The translations under genes and the position numbers were made by a program. DNA of 7,517 nucleotides from JAVVVD01 sp964642795 (lineage in GTDB: Bacteria; Bacillota; Clostridia; Christensenellales; CAG-138). Each line of letters starts with the position of its first letter. The stretch's first letter is position 1. Below the pieces are notes generated by a model, which saw nothing but the letters and a program-made list of their open reading frames with translations, ran no database searches and had not been told where the DNA came from. Location of the stretch: assembly GCA_964642795.1 (NCBI GenBank), contig CAZXRQ010000071.1:1-7517 (forward strand), given 5' to 3'. Below are positions 1-6,480 of this stretch, one piece after another.

Positions 1-4
1 TAAC

Positions 5-26
5 ATTAAGGGCTTCGGCCCTTAAT
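5..26 (+). terminator. Perfect 9-bp hairpin with UUCG tetraloop (possible terminator of a gene left of the window)
   Basis: ATTAAGGGC (5-13) pairs with GCCCTTAAT (18-26) around a TTCG loop closed by C-G. This is the exceptionally stable cUUCGg tetraloop only when read on the plus strand, so the RNA is probably made rightward by a gene ending left of the window. There is no U-tract after the stem, so termination by this hairpin alone is uncertain. It may act together with the second hairpin at 52-77. Confidence 0.4.
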
Positions 27-51
27 AATCCCGGGGTTTATCGACAGTCTC

Positions 52-77
52 AAAGGCGCGGGGTTACCGCGCCTTTT
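52..77. terminator. Intrinsic terminator-like hairpin, probably bidirectional
   Basis: AAAGGCGCGG (52-61) and CCGCGCCTTT (67-76) form a perfect 10-bp stem with a 5-base loop. A fourth T follows on the plus strand. On the minus strand the hairpin starts 13 bases beyond the proC stop codon and is followed by TTT, so it fits as the end of the glpK-dehydrogenase-proC operon. The A and T flanks allow it to work in both directions. The U-tracts are short (3-4 bases). Confidence 0.6.
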
Positions 78-89
78 GCGTAGCGTACG

Positions 90-881
90 TCATTTGCCTA
101 TCAGCCTGTCCTTTTCAATAACCGCGTCTATCGCATTATGTACCGCGGCTTCAAAGCCGTCCTCGCGCAGGGAGCATACGCCCTCTATCGTAGTGCCGCC
201 GGGGGAGCATACCGTATCCAGCAGCGCCATGGGATGCTCACCGGAGCAGGATGCGAGCTTGGCGGCGCCTTCCACGCTGTGGGCCGCCATCTGCAGCGCG
301 AGCGCGCGGGGTACGCCGGCCCTTACGGCCGCATGGGTAAGCGCATCGATATACATAAATGTAAAGGCGGGGGACGCTCCCGCTACCGCGCTGAATGCTG
401 CAAACTGGCTTTCGGGGATGTCCAGCACCGTGCCTACGGGGGAAAACATATCCTGCACCAGCTGCTTTTGCGCTTCACTGACGGCGGGGCAGAAGCATAC
501 GCCGGACACGCTTGCGCCGACACGTGCACAAACGTTGGGCATGACGCGCGCCATAGGCACGTTGCCCAGGCCCTCACGCAGCCACGCAAGCGTTTTGCCA
601 GCCGCGATGGATATTACCAGCTTGCCGGACATATACGGCTTTATTTCGGGAAGTACCGCGGGAAGCACCTGCGGCTTTACCGCCAGTACTATGGTATCGG
701 CGGCGGAAGCAACTGCGGCAGCGTTTTGCATCCCGGTTATGCCCAGCCTTTCGCAGGCGGCGCGGGTGGTGGCCGCATGGCCGGATACGCCGCATATTTC
801 CTGTGCGCAGCCGGATGCGTCAATCATGCCGGAGATTATGGCGCTGGCCATGTTGCCAAGGCCGATAAAGCCGTATTTCAT
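90..881 (-). CDS. proC: Pyrroline-5-carboxylate reductase
   Basis: This enzyme reduces 1-pyrroline-5-carboxylate to L-proline with NAD(P)H in the cytoplasm, the last step of proline synthesis. The 263-residue product has the usual family length. The N-terminus (YGFIGLGNMASAI) is the Rossmann nucleotide-binding motif. Near the C-terminus, SPGGTTIEGV followed by an acidic, GF-containing helix matches the P5C reductase signature that binds substrate in the dimer. The ATG at 879-881 is preceded by AAAGGAG (891-897) at 9-base spacing, and this site abuts the upstream gene's stop codon, so translation may be coupled. It is the last gene of a minus-strand operon after glpK and the Ldh2-family gene. 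The family call is secure. Activity on related cyclic imines cannot be judged from sequence. Confidence 0.96.
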   Translation of the reverse strand: MKYGFIGLGNMASAIISGMIDASGCAQEICGVSGHAATTRAACERLGITGMQNAAAVASAADTIVLAVKPQVLPAVLPEIKPYMSGKLVISIAAGKTLAWLREGLGNVPMARVMPNVCARVGASVSGVCFCPAVSEAQKQLVQDMFSPVGTVLDIPESQFAAFSAVAGASPAFTFMYIDALTHAAVRAGVPRALALQMAAHSVEGAAKLASCSGEHPMALLDTVCSPGGTTIEGVCSLREDGFEAAVHNAIDAVIEKDRLIGK

Positions 882-896
882 ATGCTTTTGCTCCTT

Positions 897-2017
897 TTAG
901 CTCTCAAACGGGAATTTGCAGGGCAGCTTTAGCTCGTCGCGTATGGTGATAAGCTCCTTCTGCACGGCTTCGCCCACCGGTACGCCCTTGTCCTTGCGGT
1001 CCAGCCAGGTAAGGTATTCTTTTTCGCCGGCTGTGTATATGCGCTCCTGTCCGGGAGCCTTGTCGCTTGCGCGAAGCTCGCGCAGTATTTCGCCGCAGGT
1101 GTGCTCAAAGCTGGTTAGCCCCATGAACGCCTCCGGATCTATCGCAAGGAAGAAGTGCCCGAGATGGTACGGCTTCTTGTTGCCGGATTCGTCGATGTTT
1201 GTAAGCATCTTCAGGTAGCTGCCGGCCTGGAGCGCGGCGGAAAGCACCTCCACCACGGTGGCGTAGCCATAGCCCTTATAGCCTGCCAGCTCGTCGCCGA
1301 TGCCGCCCAGCGGAGCGAGTGCTGCAGTGCCGGCGGTAAGGTCCTTGAGTATCTGCTCGCTGTCGGTCAGGGCGGAGCCGTCGTGGCCTATCACCATACC
1401 GGCGGGCGTGGGCTTGCCGGAGCGCGCAAAGTATTCGATCTTGCCGCGCTGGGTGATGCTTGTAGCGCAGTCCAGCACGAACGGGAAGGGCTCGTCAGTG
1501 GGCAGTCCCACGGTAAGCGGGTTGNNNNNNNNNNGGTGCCCAGCATGTTCTCCACGCCGAATGTGGGGGCGATGGAGGGGCGGGCGTTGGTGCCGGTGAT
1601 GCCTATCATGCCGGCGTTGGTGGCCATGGTAGCGTAGTAGCCAGCGATGCCGTAGTGCGAGGAGTTGCGCGCGGCAACCATGCCGAGGCCGTATTTTTTC
1701 GCTTTTTCTATTGCCATATTCATGCAGCGCACTCCCACCACCATGCCCATGCCGTCGTGGCCGTCTACAACGGCGGTAGCGGGGGCCTCGCGCAGTATTT
1801 CAAACTCGGTCACGGGGTTGAGTATGCCGGCCTTTATCCTGTCGATATATATGGGCTTAAAGCGGTTGCAGCCGTGGCTTTCTATGCCGCGGCGGTCGCT
1901 TGCCATAAGCACGTCCGCGCATACCTTGGCGTCCTCGCGCGGCACTCCGTAGGCGGTGAGCGCATCCTCCATAAAGCCGCCGATCATGCTCCAGGGGATA
2001 TAGGGTCGAGTTTCCAT
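897..2017 (-). CDS. Ldh2-family NAD(P)-dependent malate/L-lactate/ureidoglycolate-type dehydrogenase, interrupted by an assembly gap
   Basis: A cytoplasmic oxidoreductase of the Ldh2/AllD/DpkA family, which does not use the classical Rossmann fold. The N-terminal part carries the conserved SHG motif (residues 47-49, in GIESHGCNRF) and NSSHYGIAGYY (His121), both typical of this family. The frame is broken at 1525-1534 by ten Ns. Before the gap the protein ends MLGT and after it resumes NPLTVGLPTDE. Joining the flanks with a one-base overlap gives MLGTNPLTVG, matching the family motif GTNP, and yields 369 residues, close to the usual length. Start ATG is at 2015-2017 with GAGG (2026-2029) 8 bases upstream. 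It sits 31 bases after glpK and 15 before proC. Substrate is undecided: family members act on malate, lactate, sulfolactate, ureidoglycolate, diketogulonate or cyclic imines (Pip2C/Pyr2C). Confidence 0.88.
1525..1534. other. Assembly gap (10 N) inside the dehydrogenase gene
   Basis: Exactly ten Ns, a typical scaffolding placeholder. The gap of ten puts the two halves of the gene out of frame. An overlap of one base (the shared G on the plus strand) restores frame and the GTNP motif, so probably no sequence is missing here. This is not a biological frameshift. Confidence 0.95.
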
Positions 2018-2048
2018 TGTGCTTACCTCACTTCTTCAATAAAGTTTG

Positions 2049-3554
2049 TCAGTGTATCTCCCAATCCAGTGCGCGCTGTACGGCGCGCTGCCATTGTGTA
2101 TAGTATCGGTTGCGGTCGGCCTTGGGCATGGCGGGGGTGAACACGCGCTCACTCTGCCAGTTTGCGGCAACGTCCTGCTTGTCCTTGAACAGCCCAACGG
2201 CCAGCCCCGCAAGATACGCAGCGCCCAGCGCCGTAGTCTCGATGTTCTTGGGGCGGTTTATAGCGCAGCCCAGCATATCCGCCTGGAATTGCAGCATAAC
2301 GTCGCTTACGCTTGCGCCGCCGTCCACGCGCAGCTCACGAATGCTTTTTCCGCTGTCCTGCTGCATGGCGCTAAGCAGGTCGGTAGCCTGAAACGCTATG
2401 CTTTCCAGCACCGCGCGGGCTATATGCTCACGCTTTGCGCCGCGTGTAAGCCCCACCATCGTGCCGCGTGCGTACATGTCCCAATATGGTGCGCCAAGCC
2501 CGGTGAATGCGGGCACGAAGTATACTCCGGCGGTATCCGGGACGGATTCTGCAAGCTCGTCCACCTCGGGCGCGCTTGCGATAAGGCCCAGATCGTCGCG
2601 CAGCCATTTAATCACGCTGCCAGCGTTGAATATGCTGCCCTCCAGCGCGTAGTCTACGCTGCCGTCGTTAAGCCCCCACGCGATGGTGGTAAGCAGGCTG
2701 CTTTTGCTCTCTATGGGCGTGGAGCCGGTGTTCATATTGAGGAAGCACCCTGTGCCATAGGTGCATTTTGCCATGCCGGGCTCAAAGCAGGCCTGACCGA
2801 AAAGCGCGGCCTGCTGATCTCCCGCCGCGCCGGATATTGGTACCCCGGCAAGCCCCTCGAGCCCCTCTATGCCCGGGGCGACATAGCCGTATATGCAGCT
2901 GGAGGGCTTCACCTCGGGCAGCATACATGCGGGGATATCCAGCGCATTAAGCAGCGCATCGTCCCAGCACAGCTTATTTATATCGAACAGCATCGTGCGC
3001 GCGGCGTTGGTATAGTCAGTTACATGCGCCTTGCCGCCTGTCAGCTTCCATATGAGCCAGGTGTCTACCGTGCCGAACAGCAGCTCGCCGTGCTCTGCCC
3101 GCTTGCGCGCGCCGGGTACGTTATCCAGTATCCATTTTATCTTGGTTGCGGAAAAGTATGCGTCGATGAGCAGCCCTGTGGTCTTTTGCACATACTCGCC
3201 CAGTCCGTCTGCTTTGAGCTGCTCACATATGTCCGCCGTTCTGCGGCATTGCCATACGATGGCATTATATACCGGCTCGCCGGTGTGCTTATCCCATACT
3301 ACCGTGGTCTCGCGCTGATTGGTTATACCCACTGCGGAGATGAACTTGTGCAGCGCCCGGCCGAAAAGCGCGGCCTCCGCTGCGGCACGCTGCGCGTTCC
3401 ATATCTCCATGGGATCGTGTTCAACCCAGCCGGGGCGAGGGTATATTTGCGTAAATTCAAGCTGCCCTTTACCGTGCGTGCCACCCTGTTTGTTAAAAAT
3501 GATGGCGCGTGAGCTGGTGGTTCCCTGATCCAGCGCAAGAACGTAATGCTCCAT
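2049..3554 (-). CDS. glpK: Glycerol kinase
   Basis: Phosphorylates glycerol to sn-glycerol 3-phosphate with ATP in the cytoplasm, the entry step of glycerol use and a supply of G3P for lipids. The 501-residue product has the standard length. Visible motifs are the phosphate-binding LDQGTTSSR (8-16), FGGY signature 1 around YFSATKIKWILDN (133-145), the catalytic aspartate in GAAGDQQAALFG (Asp246), FGGY signature 2 around 364-389, and DGGAS (411-415). ATG at 3552-3554 is preceded by AAAGGAAG (3561-3568). In many Firmicutes GlpK proteins a histidine in an HFYG-type loop before the catalytic aspartate is phosphorylated by HPr. Here that loop (about 226-240) has no histidine, so this control may be absent. 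It is the first gene of the operon. No glpF or glpD lies beside it. Confidence 0.97.
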   Translation of the reverse strand: MEHYVLALDQGTTSSRAIIFNKQGGTHGKGQLEFTQIYPRPGWVEHDPMEIWNAQRAAAEAALFGRALHKFISAVGITNQRETTVVWDKHTGEPVYNAIVWQCRRTADICEQLKADGLGEYVQKTTGLLIDAYFSATKIKWILDNVPGARKRAEHGELLFGTVDTWLIWKLTGGKAHVTDYTNAARTMLFDINKLCWDDALLNALDIPACMLPEVKPSSCIYGYVAPGIEGLEGLAGVPISGAAGDQQAALFGQACFEPGMAKCTYGTGCFLNMNTGSTPIESKSSLLTTIAWGLNDGSVDYALEGSIFNAGSVIKWLRDDLGLIASAPEVDELAESVPDTAGVYFVPAFTGLGAPYWDMYARGTMVGLTRGAKREHIARAVLESIAFQATDLLSAMQQDSGKSIRELRVDGGASVSDVMLQFQADMLGCAINRPKNIETTALGAAYLAGLAVGLFKDKQDVAANWQSERVFTPAMPKADRNRYYTQWQRAVQRALDWEIH

Positions 3555-3591
3555 ATCGGCCTTCCTTTCATCGGGATTGAAACATAATGAG

Positions 3592-3620
3592 ATTATAAAC
3601 CATTGGCGCGCCGTTATCGA
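3592..3620 (-). promoter_or_regulatory. Candidate sigma-A promoter of the glpK operon
   Basis: On the minus strand, TCGATA (3620-3615, 4 of 6 match to TTGACA) lies 17 bases before a perfect TATAAT (3597-3592). Transcription would start near 3585, leaving a leader of about 30 bases before the glpK ATG. The -35 lies inside the 3608-3628 inverted repeat, so a bound protein there could block this promoter. Confidence 0.6.
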
Positions 3621-3628
3621 TACGGCGC
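3608..3628. promoter_or_regulatory. Inverted repeat between divergent promoters (candidate operator)
   Basis: GCGCCGT (3608-3614) and ACGGCGC (3622-3628) are perfect inverted 7-mers separated by TATCGAT. The left arm is also part of an 8-bp palindrome GGCGCGCC (3605-3612). The repeat covers the glpK -35 and ends 4 bases before the -35 of the rightward promoter, the usual place for a dimeric repressor site. The protein that would bind is not identifiable here. Confidence 0.45.
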
Positions 3629-3632
3629 AAGG

Positions 3633-3662
3633 TTGACATGTGCCGTATTCCGGTGGGATAAT
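3633..3662 (+). promoter_or_regulatory. Sigma-A promoter of the Pr6Pr-PAP2 unit
   Basis: A perfect TTGACA (3633-3638) is followed after 18 bases by GATAAT (3657-3662, 5 of 6 match), preceded by an extended -10 TG (3654-3655). Predicted start of transcription is near 3669, about 22 bases before the chosen ATG. It is divergent from the glpK promoter. Confidence 0.75.
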
Positions 3663-3690
3663 ATATTAACGCTGCATCATAGAGGTGAAC

Positions 3691-4356
3691 ATGACTAAAC
3701 GTACGCTGTCGATAATTTACCGAGCGCTGCTGGTTGCAGCGGGCGCTGCGGGCGTGCTGCTCAATACGCTCAACAGTGAAAGCATTGTAGGAATGCTCTC
3801 CTATTACACCATTCAGAGCAACATCATCGTTATTGTGTTCTTTGCCGTGCTGCTGGCGCTTACGGTGAAAAACAAGCCGGACGGACGTGCGCTGCCGCTG
3901 CTAAAGGGCATGGTTACCATGTGCATCACCGTGACGTTTCTGGTGTTCCATTTTATGCTCAGGCCGCAGTTTTTCAGCATGGGAGACGGATATAATCAAA
4001 GCGTATCCAACCTGCTCGTGCATTATATAACGCCGCTTATGACCATAGGCGACTACATTCTATTCGATAAAAAGGGCGGCTTTCGCTGGCACTATCCGTT
4101 TGCATGGACTGCCATACCGCTGCTTTATCCGGTGTATGTGCTAATATACAATCTGTGCGGCGGCGGCTATACCCAAACGGACGGCACGGTGTCTCCTTAT
4201 CCGTATTTTTTCCTCGATATCGATACTTTGGGCATAGGCGGGGTGCTGCGCTGGGTGCTGATCATATTTGTGGCGTTCGTTGCGCTGGGGTATGTGTTTG
4301 TGGGGATAGACGCGCTGTGCGGCAGGTTCGCAAAAAAGCAACAGCTTAGGGGGTAG
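3691..4356 (+). CDS. Pr6Pr family (FAR-17a/AIG1-like) integral membrane protein
   Basis: A 221-residue protein with about six hydrophobic segments. The start is placed at ATG 3691 because AGAGG (3681-3685) lies 5 bases upstream. A GTG at 3685 overlaps that site. Family features are YYTIQSN (38-44), LLVHYITPL (109-117), a W-x-Y-P segment with LFDKKGGFRWHYPF, and PYPYFFLDIDTLG near the last membrane segment. These match bacterial Pr6Pr proteins and resemble the eukaryotic AIG1/ADTRP family, whose members are membrane hydrolases of fatty-acid esters of hydroxy fatty acids using a threonine and a histidine. Thr40 and His111 sit where those residues would be, which is inference from motif resemblance. 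It is co-transcribed with the PAP2 gene, which starts 3 bases after its stop. Function in bacteria is unknown. Confidence 0.82.
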   Translation: MTKRTLSIIYRALLVAAGAAGVLLNTLNSESIVGMLSYYTIQSNIIVIVFFAVLLALTVKNKPDGRALPLLKGMVTMCITVTFLVFHFMLRPQFFSMGDGYNQSVSNLLVHYITPLMTIGDYILFDKKGGFRWHYPFAWTAIPLLYPVYVLIYNLCGGGYTQTDGTVSPYPYFFLDIDTLGIGGVLRWVLIIFVAFVALGYVFVGIDALCGRFAKKQQLRG

Positions 4357-4359
4357 CAT

Positions 4360-5298
4360 ATGGGGTTTTTGTATATGCTCGAGGGGGTGCGTACGCCGTT
4401 TTGGAACGGCGTGATGTCGGCTGTGACCTATCTTGGAGATCAGATTATATTTATGGCTGCGGCGATGCTGGTGCTGTGGTGCATAGATAAAAAGTGGGGT
4501 TACCGGCTGCTTTTGTTCGGCATGTTCGGCAATATGCTCAACCAGCTTTTGAAAGCCATATTTCTTATTCCCAGGCCGTGGGTGATAGATCCCGAATTTT
4601 CCATAGTGGAGTCCGCGCGCGGCGCTGCCACGGGGTACAGCTTTCCCAGCGGCCATACGCAGAGCGCGGCCACGCTGTTCGGCGGTGTTGCCGTGTGGAG
4701 AAGGCGCGGCTGGGTAACGGCCGCCTGCATAGCGCTTGTGCTGCTTACGGGCTTTTCCAGGATGTATCTAGGAGTACATACCCCGGCTGATGTGCTAACC
4801 TCGCTGGGTACTGGGCTTGTTACTGTGCTGGTGCTCGCGTGGGCGTTCAAGGCGGCGGAAAACAGCCGCACGGGAAAATACATAATAGGCGGCGTGGGGA
4901 TAGCCTTTGCCGCCGCCATACTGATATATGTGCTTACGGCGCCCAAGACCGCCGCAAACGTAGCCGAGTTTGACGAATCCGGCGTGAAGAATGCGTATAC
5001 CATGCTGGGTACTATGCTGGGCCTATGTGCGTCGTATCTGATAGATCGGCGCTGGATAAAGTACGACACCCGCGCCGTATGGTGGGCGCAGGCGCTGAAG
5101 CTCATTATAGGGCTGGGGATAGTAGTTGGCGTGCGCGCGGGGCTGAAGGCGCCGCTATCGGCGCTCATGGGTGGAAGCAAGCTGGCAGACGGCATCCGTT
5201 ATATGATAATGACGCTTATCGGCGGAGCGGTATGGCCGCTTACGTTCGGCTGGTGGGGAAAGCTCGGAAGAAAAAAGCGGACTGAGCCTGCTACTTGA
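4360..5298 (+). CDS. PAP2-family membrane lipid phosphatase with extra C-terminal membrane domain
   Basis: A 312-residue integral membrane phosphatase. All three PAP2 motifs are intact: K-x6-RP (Lys65 to Arg72-Pro73), PSGH (96-99) and SR-x5-H-x3-D (Ser133, Arg134, His140, Asp144), where His140 is the expected nucleophile and His99 the acid. Such enzymes remove phosphate from lipid phosphates such as undecaprenyl pyrophosphate, phosphatidate or phosphatidylglycerophosphate. Which one applies here cannot be told. Residues 172-312 add about four more hydrophobic segments and a basic tail (GRKKR), longer than minimal PAP2 proteins of about 200 residues. The AGGGGG site (4348-4353) lies within the end of the Pr6Pr gene, 6 bases before the ATG, suggesting translational coupling. 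The 3' end overlaps the convergent DUF1294 gene by 8 bases. Confidence 0.93.
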   Translation: MGFLYMLEGVRTPFWNGVMSAVTYLGDQIIFMAAAMLVLWCIDKKWGYRLLLFGMFGNMLNQLLKAIFLIPRPWVIDPEFSIVESARGAATGYSFPSGHTQSAATLFGGVAVWRRRGWVTAACIALVLLTGFSRMYLGVHTPADVLTSLGTGLVTVLVLAWAFKAAENSRTGKYIIGGVGIAFAAAILIYVLTAPKTAANVAEFDESGVKNAYTMLGTMLGLCASYLIDRRWIKYDTRAVWWAQALKLIIGLGIVVGVRAGLKAPLSALMGGSKLADGIRYMIMTLIGGAVWPLTFGWWGKLGRKKRTEPAT

Positions 5299-5575
5299 CA
5301 AAAAAGAGCAGAAGCACACCCACGGCGATATTCAGAACGGCCAATACCGGGAAGCCCGCCTTGAACGCGGGCTTTTGCGTTTTATGCCGGAATATATACA
5401 TACCGGCAAGCCCGCCGAGCGCGCCGCCGGCCGCGGCGACGAAAAACAGTGTGCGTTCGCTTATGCGCCGGGCGTGCAGCTTTGCGCGGCGCTTATCCAC
5501 GCCCATCATCACAAACAGTACCGTGCTCATGATTAGCAGATAAAATATCAGCACAGGTATGAGTTCAGCGTTCAT
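5291..5575 (-). CDS. DUF1294 family small membrane protein
   Basis: A 94-residue protein with an N-terminal hydrophobic helix (about 6-26), a conserved basic and polar stretch DKRRAKLHARRISERTL (27-43), a glycine-rich segment AAAGGALGGLAGMY, the signature RHKTQKPAF (63-71) and a C-terminal hydrophobic helix. This order of DK..A, GG..G and HKT..F is the DUF1294 pattern. Its function is unknown. The GGAGGA site (5581-5586) and the ATG lie at the end of the upstream ttcA-like gene, which it overlaps by 11 bases, so the two are probably translated from one message. Its stop overlaps the end of the PAP2 gene on the other strand. Confidence 0.9.
   Translation of the reverse strand: MNAELIPVLIFYLLIMSTVLFVMMGVDKRRAKLHARRISERTLFFVAAAGGALGGLAGMYIFRHKTQKPAFKAGFPVLAVLNIAVGVLLLFFVK
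5352..5376 (+). terminator. Hairpin with TTTT, possible terminator of the Pr6Pr-PAP2 unit inside the DUF1294 gene
   Basis: AAGCCCGC (5352-5359) pairs perfectly with GCGGGCTT (5367-5374), loop of 7, then TT GCG TTTT on the plus strand. It lies 54 bases beyond the PAP2 stop, and since the convergent genes overlap, any terminator must sit within coding sequence. It encodes part of the conserved KTQKPAF region on the other strand, so the symmetry could be incidental. Confidence 0.4.
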
Positions 5576-6326
5576 CGCTATCCTCCGATATTGGTTCGCG
5601 CGGGGGCAGCTTTAGCCGGTCCCACATGCCGTATTTGTCAGTGCCGGTGATAGCGTTCATTATGCGCTCCTCGGGATCGGGTACGAATTTGCATAAGTAG
5701 CGCACTATGTCCTTCACCTCCTCGCGCTTGGTGTGGCCTGCTACGGTGCAGTTAGCCTTGCATACGGGCAGCTCCAGCCGCTTGGCGGCGGCAAGCGAGT
5801 ATTTCTCCGGCAGGAACACCAGCGGGCGTATCACCGTTACCTGCTTGCGCCCCAAATAAGTGACCGGGCCAAACGTATTGAGACGGCTTTCGTACAACAG
5901 GCTCATGAAGAAGGTTTCTATTACGTCGTCGCGGTTATGTCCCAGCGCTACAAGGTTGCAGCCGCGCTCCACGGCTGCATTGTTAAGCGCGCCGCGGCGC
6001 AGCTTGGCGCACAGCGCGCAGGGATGGCTTTCCTTCCGTATGTTGAATACCACGTCGCCTATGTCGGTTTTGATAATATCCAGCGGTACGTCTATAGCGC
6101 GCGCGTACTCCGCCACTGCCGAATAGTCCTGCTCCACAATGCCGAGATCCAGCATTACGGCGCATAACTCAAACGGCGTTTTGGTAAAGCGCTGGTAGAG
6201 CTTTAGCCCGCGCATGAGCAGCAGGCTGTCCTTGCCGCCGGAGACGCCCACGCATATCTTATCCCCGGGGCGTATCATATCGTATTTTTCATCGGCGCGG
6301 CGTATGCAGCCGAGAACTCGTTTCAT
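5565..6326 (-). CDS. TtcA-family tRNA 2-thiolation (2-thiocytidine) PP-loop protein
   Basis: A 253-residue cytoplasmic ATP-pyrophosphatase of the TtcA/TtuA group, which activates a tRNA base by adenylation and replaces oxygen with sulfur. TtcA itself makes 2-thiocytidine at position 32. Visible are the PP-loop SGGKDS (29-34), CALC (Cys103, Cys106) followed by KLRRG, GHNRDDVIETFF (129-140), and a further cysteine pair Cys189/Cys193. Two of the CxxC cysteines plus one of the last pair would hold the [4Fe-4S] cluster. The start is set at ATG 6324-6326 because AAGGAG (6336-6341) lies 9 bases upstream. A longer frame to 6368 has no such site and would put the start near the predicted transcription start. 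In Firmicutes the exact tRNA target of these homologues is not settled. It is first in a two-gene unit with DUF1294. Confidence 0.88.
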   Translation of the reverse strand: MKRVLGCIRRADEKYDMIRPGDKICVGVSGGKDSLLLMRGLKLYQRFTKTPFELCAVMLDLGIVEQDYSAVAEYARAIDVPLDIIKTDIGDVVFNIRKESHPCALCAKLRRGALNNAAVERGCNLVALGHNRDDVIETFFMSLLYESRLNTFGPVTYLGRKQVTVIRPLVFLPEKYSLAAAKRLELPVCKANCTVAGHTKREEVKDIVRYLCKFVPDPEERIMNAITGTDKYGMWDRLKLPPREPISEDSDER

Positions 6327-6368
6327 TTGGTCAAGCTCCTTATAAAGTATTGGTGTTGTCAAATACAA

Positions 6369-6377
6369 AGTATATCA
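6369..6377 (-). promoter_or_regulatory. Candidate extended -10 promoter of the ttcA-like gene
   Basis: On the minus strand the sequence TGATATACT (6377-6369) is an extended -10 element (TG, one base, TATACT). No good -35 is seen at 16-18 bases upstream. Transcription would start near 6362, giving a leader of about 36 bases that includes the AAGGAG site. Confidence 0.4.
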
Positions 6378-6417
6378 AACCGGAGGGGATTTTCACATAT
6401 ATAACACTAAAATTTCA

Positions 6418-6446
6418 TTGCCCCCGGCGTACATCAAGGGTATAAT
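6418..6446 (+). promoter_or_regulatory. Sigma-A promoter of the small P-loop ATPase gene
   Basis: TTGCCC (6418-6423, 4 of 6 match) and a perfect TATAAT (6441-6446) are separated by 17 bases. Predicted transcription start is near 6453. The upstream in-frame start codons (TTG 6418, ATG 6445) lie within the promoter itself, so they cannot be on this transcript. This supports the TTG at 6481. Confidence 0.65.
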
Positions 6447-6480
6447 GAAACCAACAAACACATTAGGGGAGGGATTTGCT

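Noticed and set aside
76..932. Two long plus-strand frames opposite proC
   Set aside because: Antisense shadows in a GC-rich gene. Compositions rich in Ser/Ala/Pro or Gly/His/Tyr and no motifs.
1391..1524. Apparent frameshifted C-terminus of the dehydrogenase after the Ns
   Set aside because: An artefact of the arbitrary ten-N length. The correct frame continues in the 897-1511 segment.
2046..3512. A 488-residue open frame on the plus strand opposite glpK
   Set aside because: It mirrors the codon structure of glpK, has no ribosome binding site or recognisable domain, and glpK is certain.
4500..5195. A 231-residue minus-strand frame opposite the PAP2 gene
   Set aside because: The plus strand encodes all three PAP2 motifs. 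The antisense frame has no motif or translation signal.
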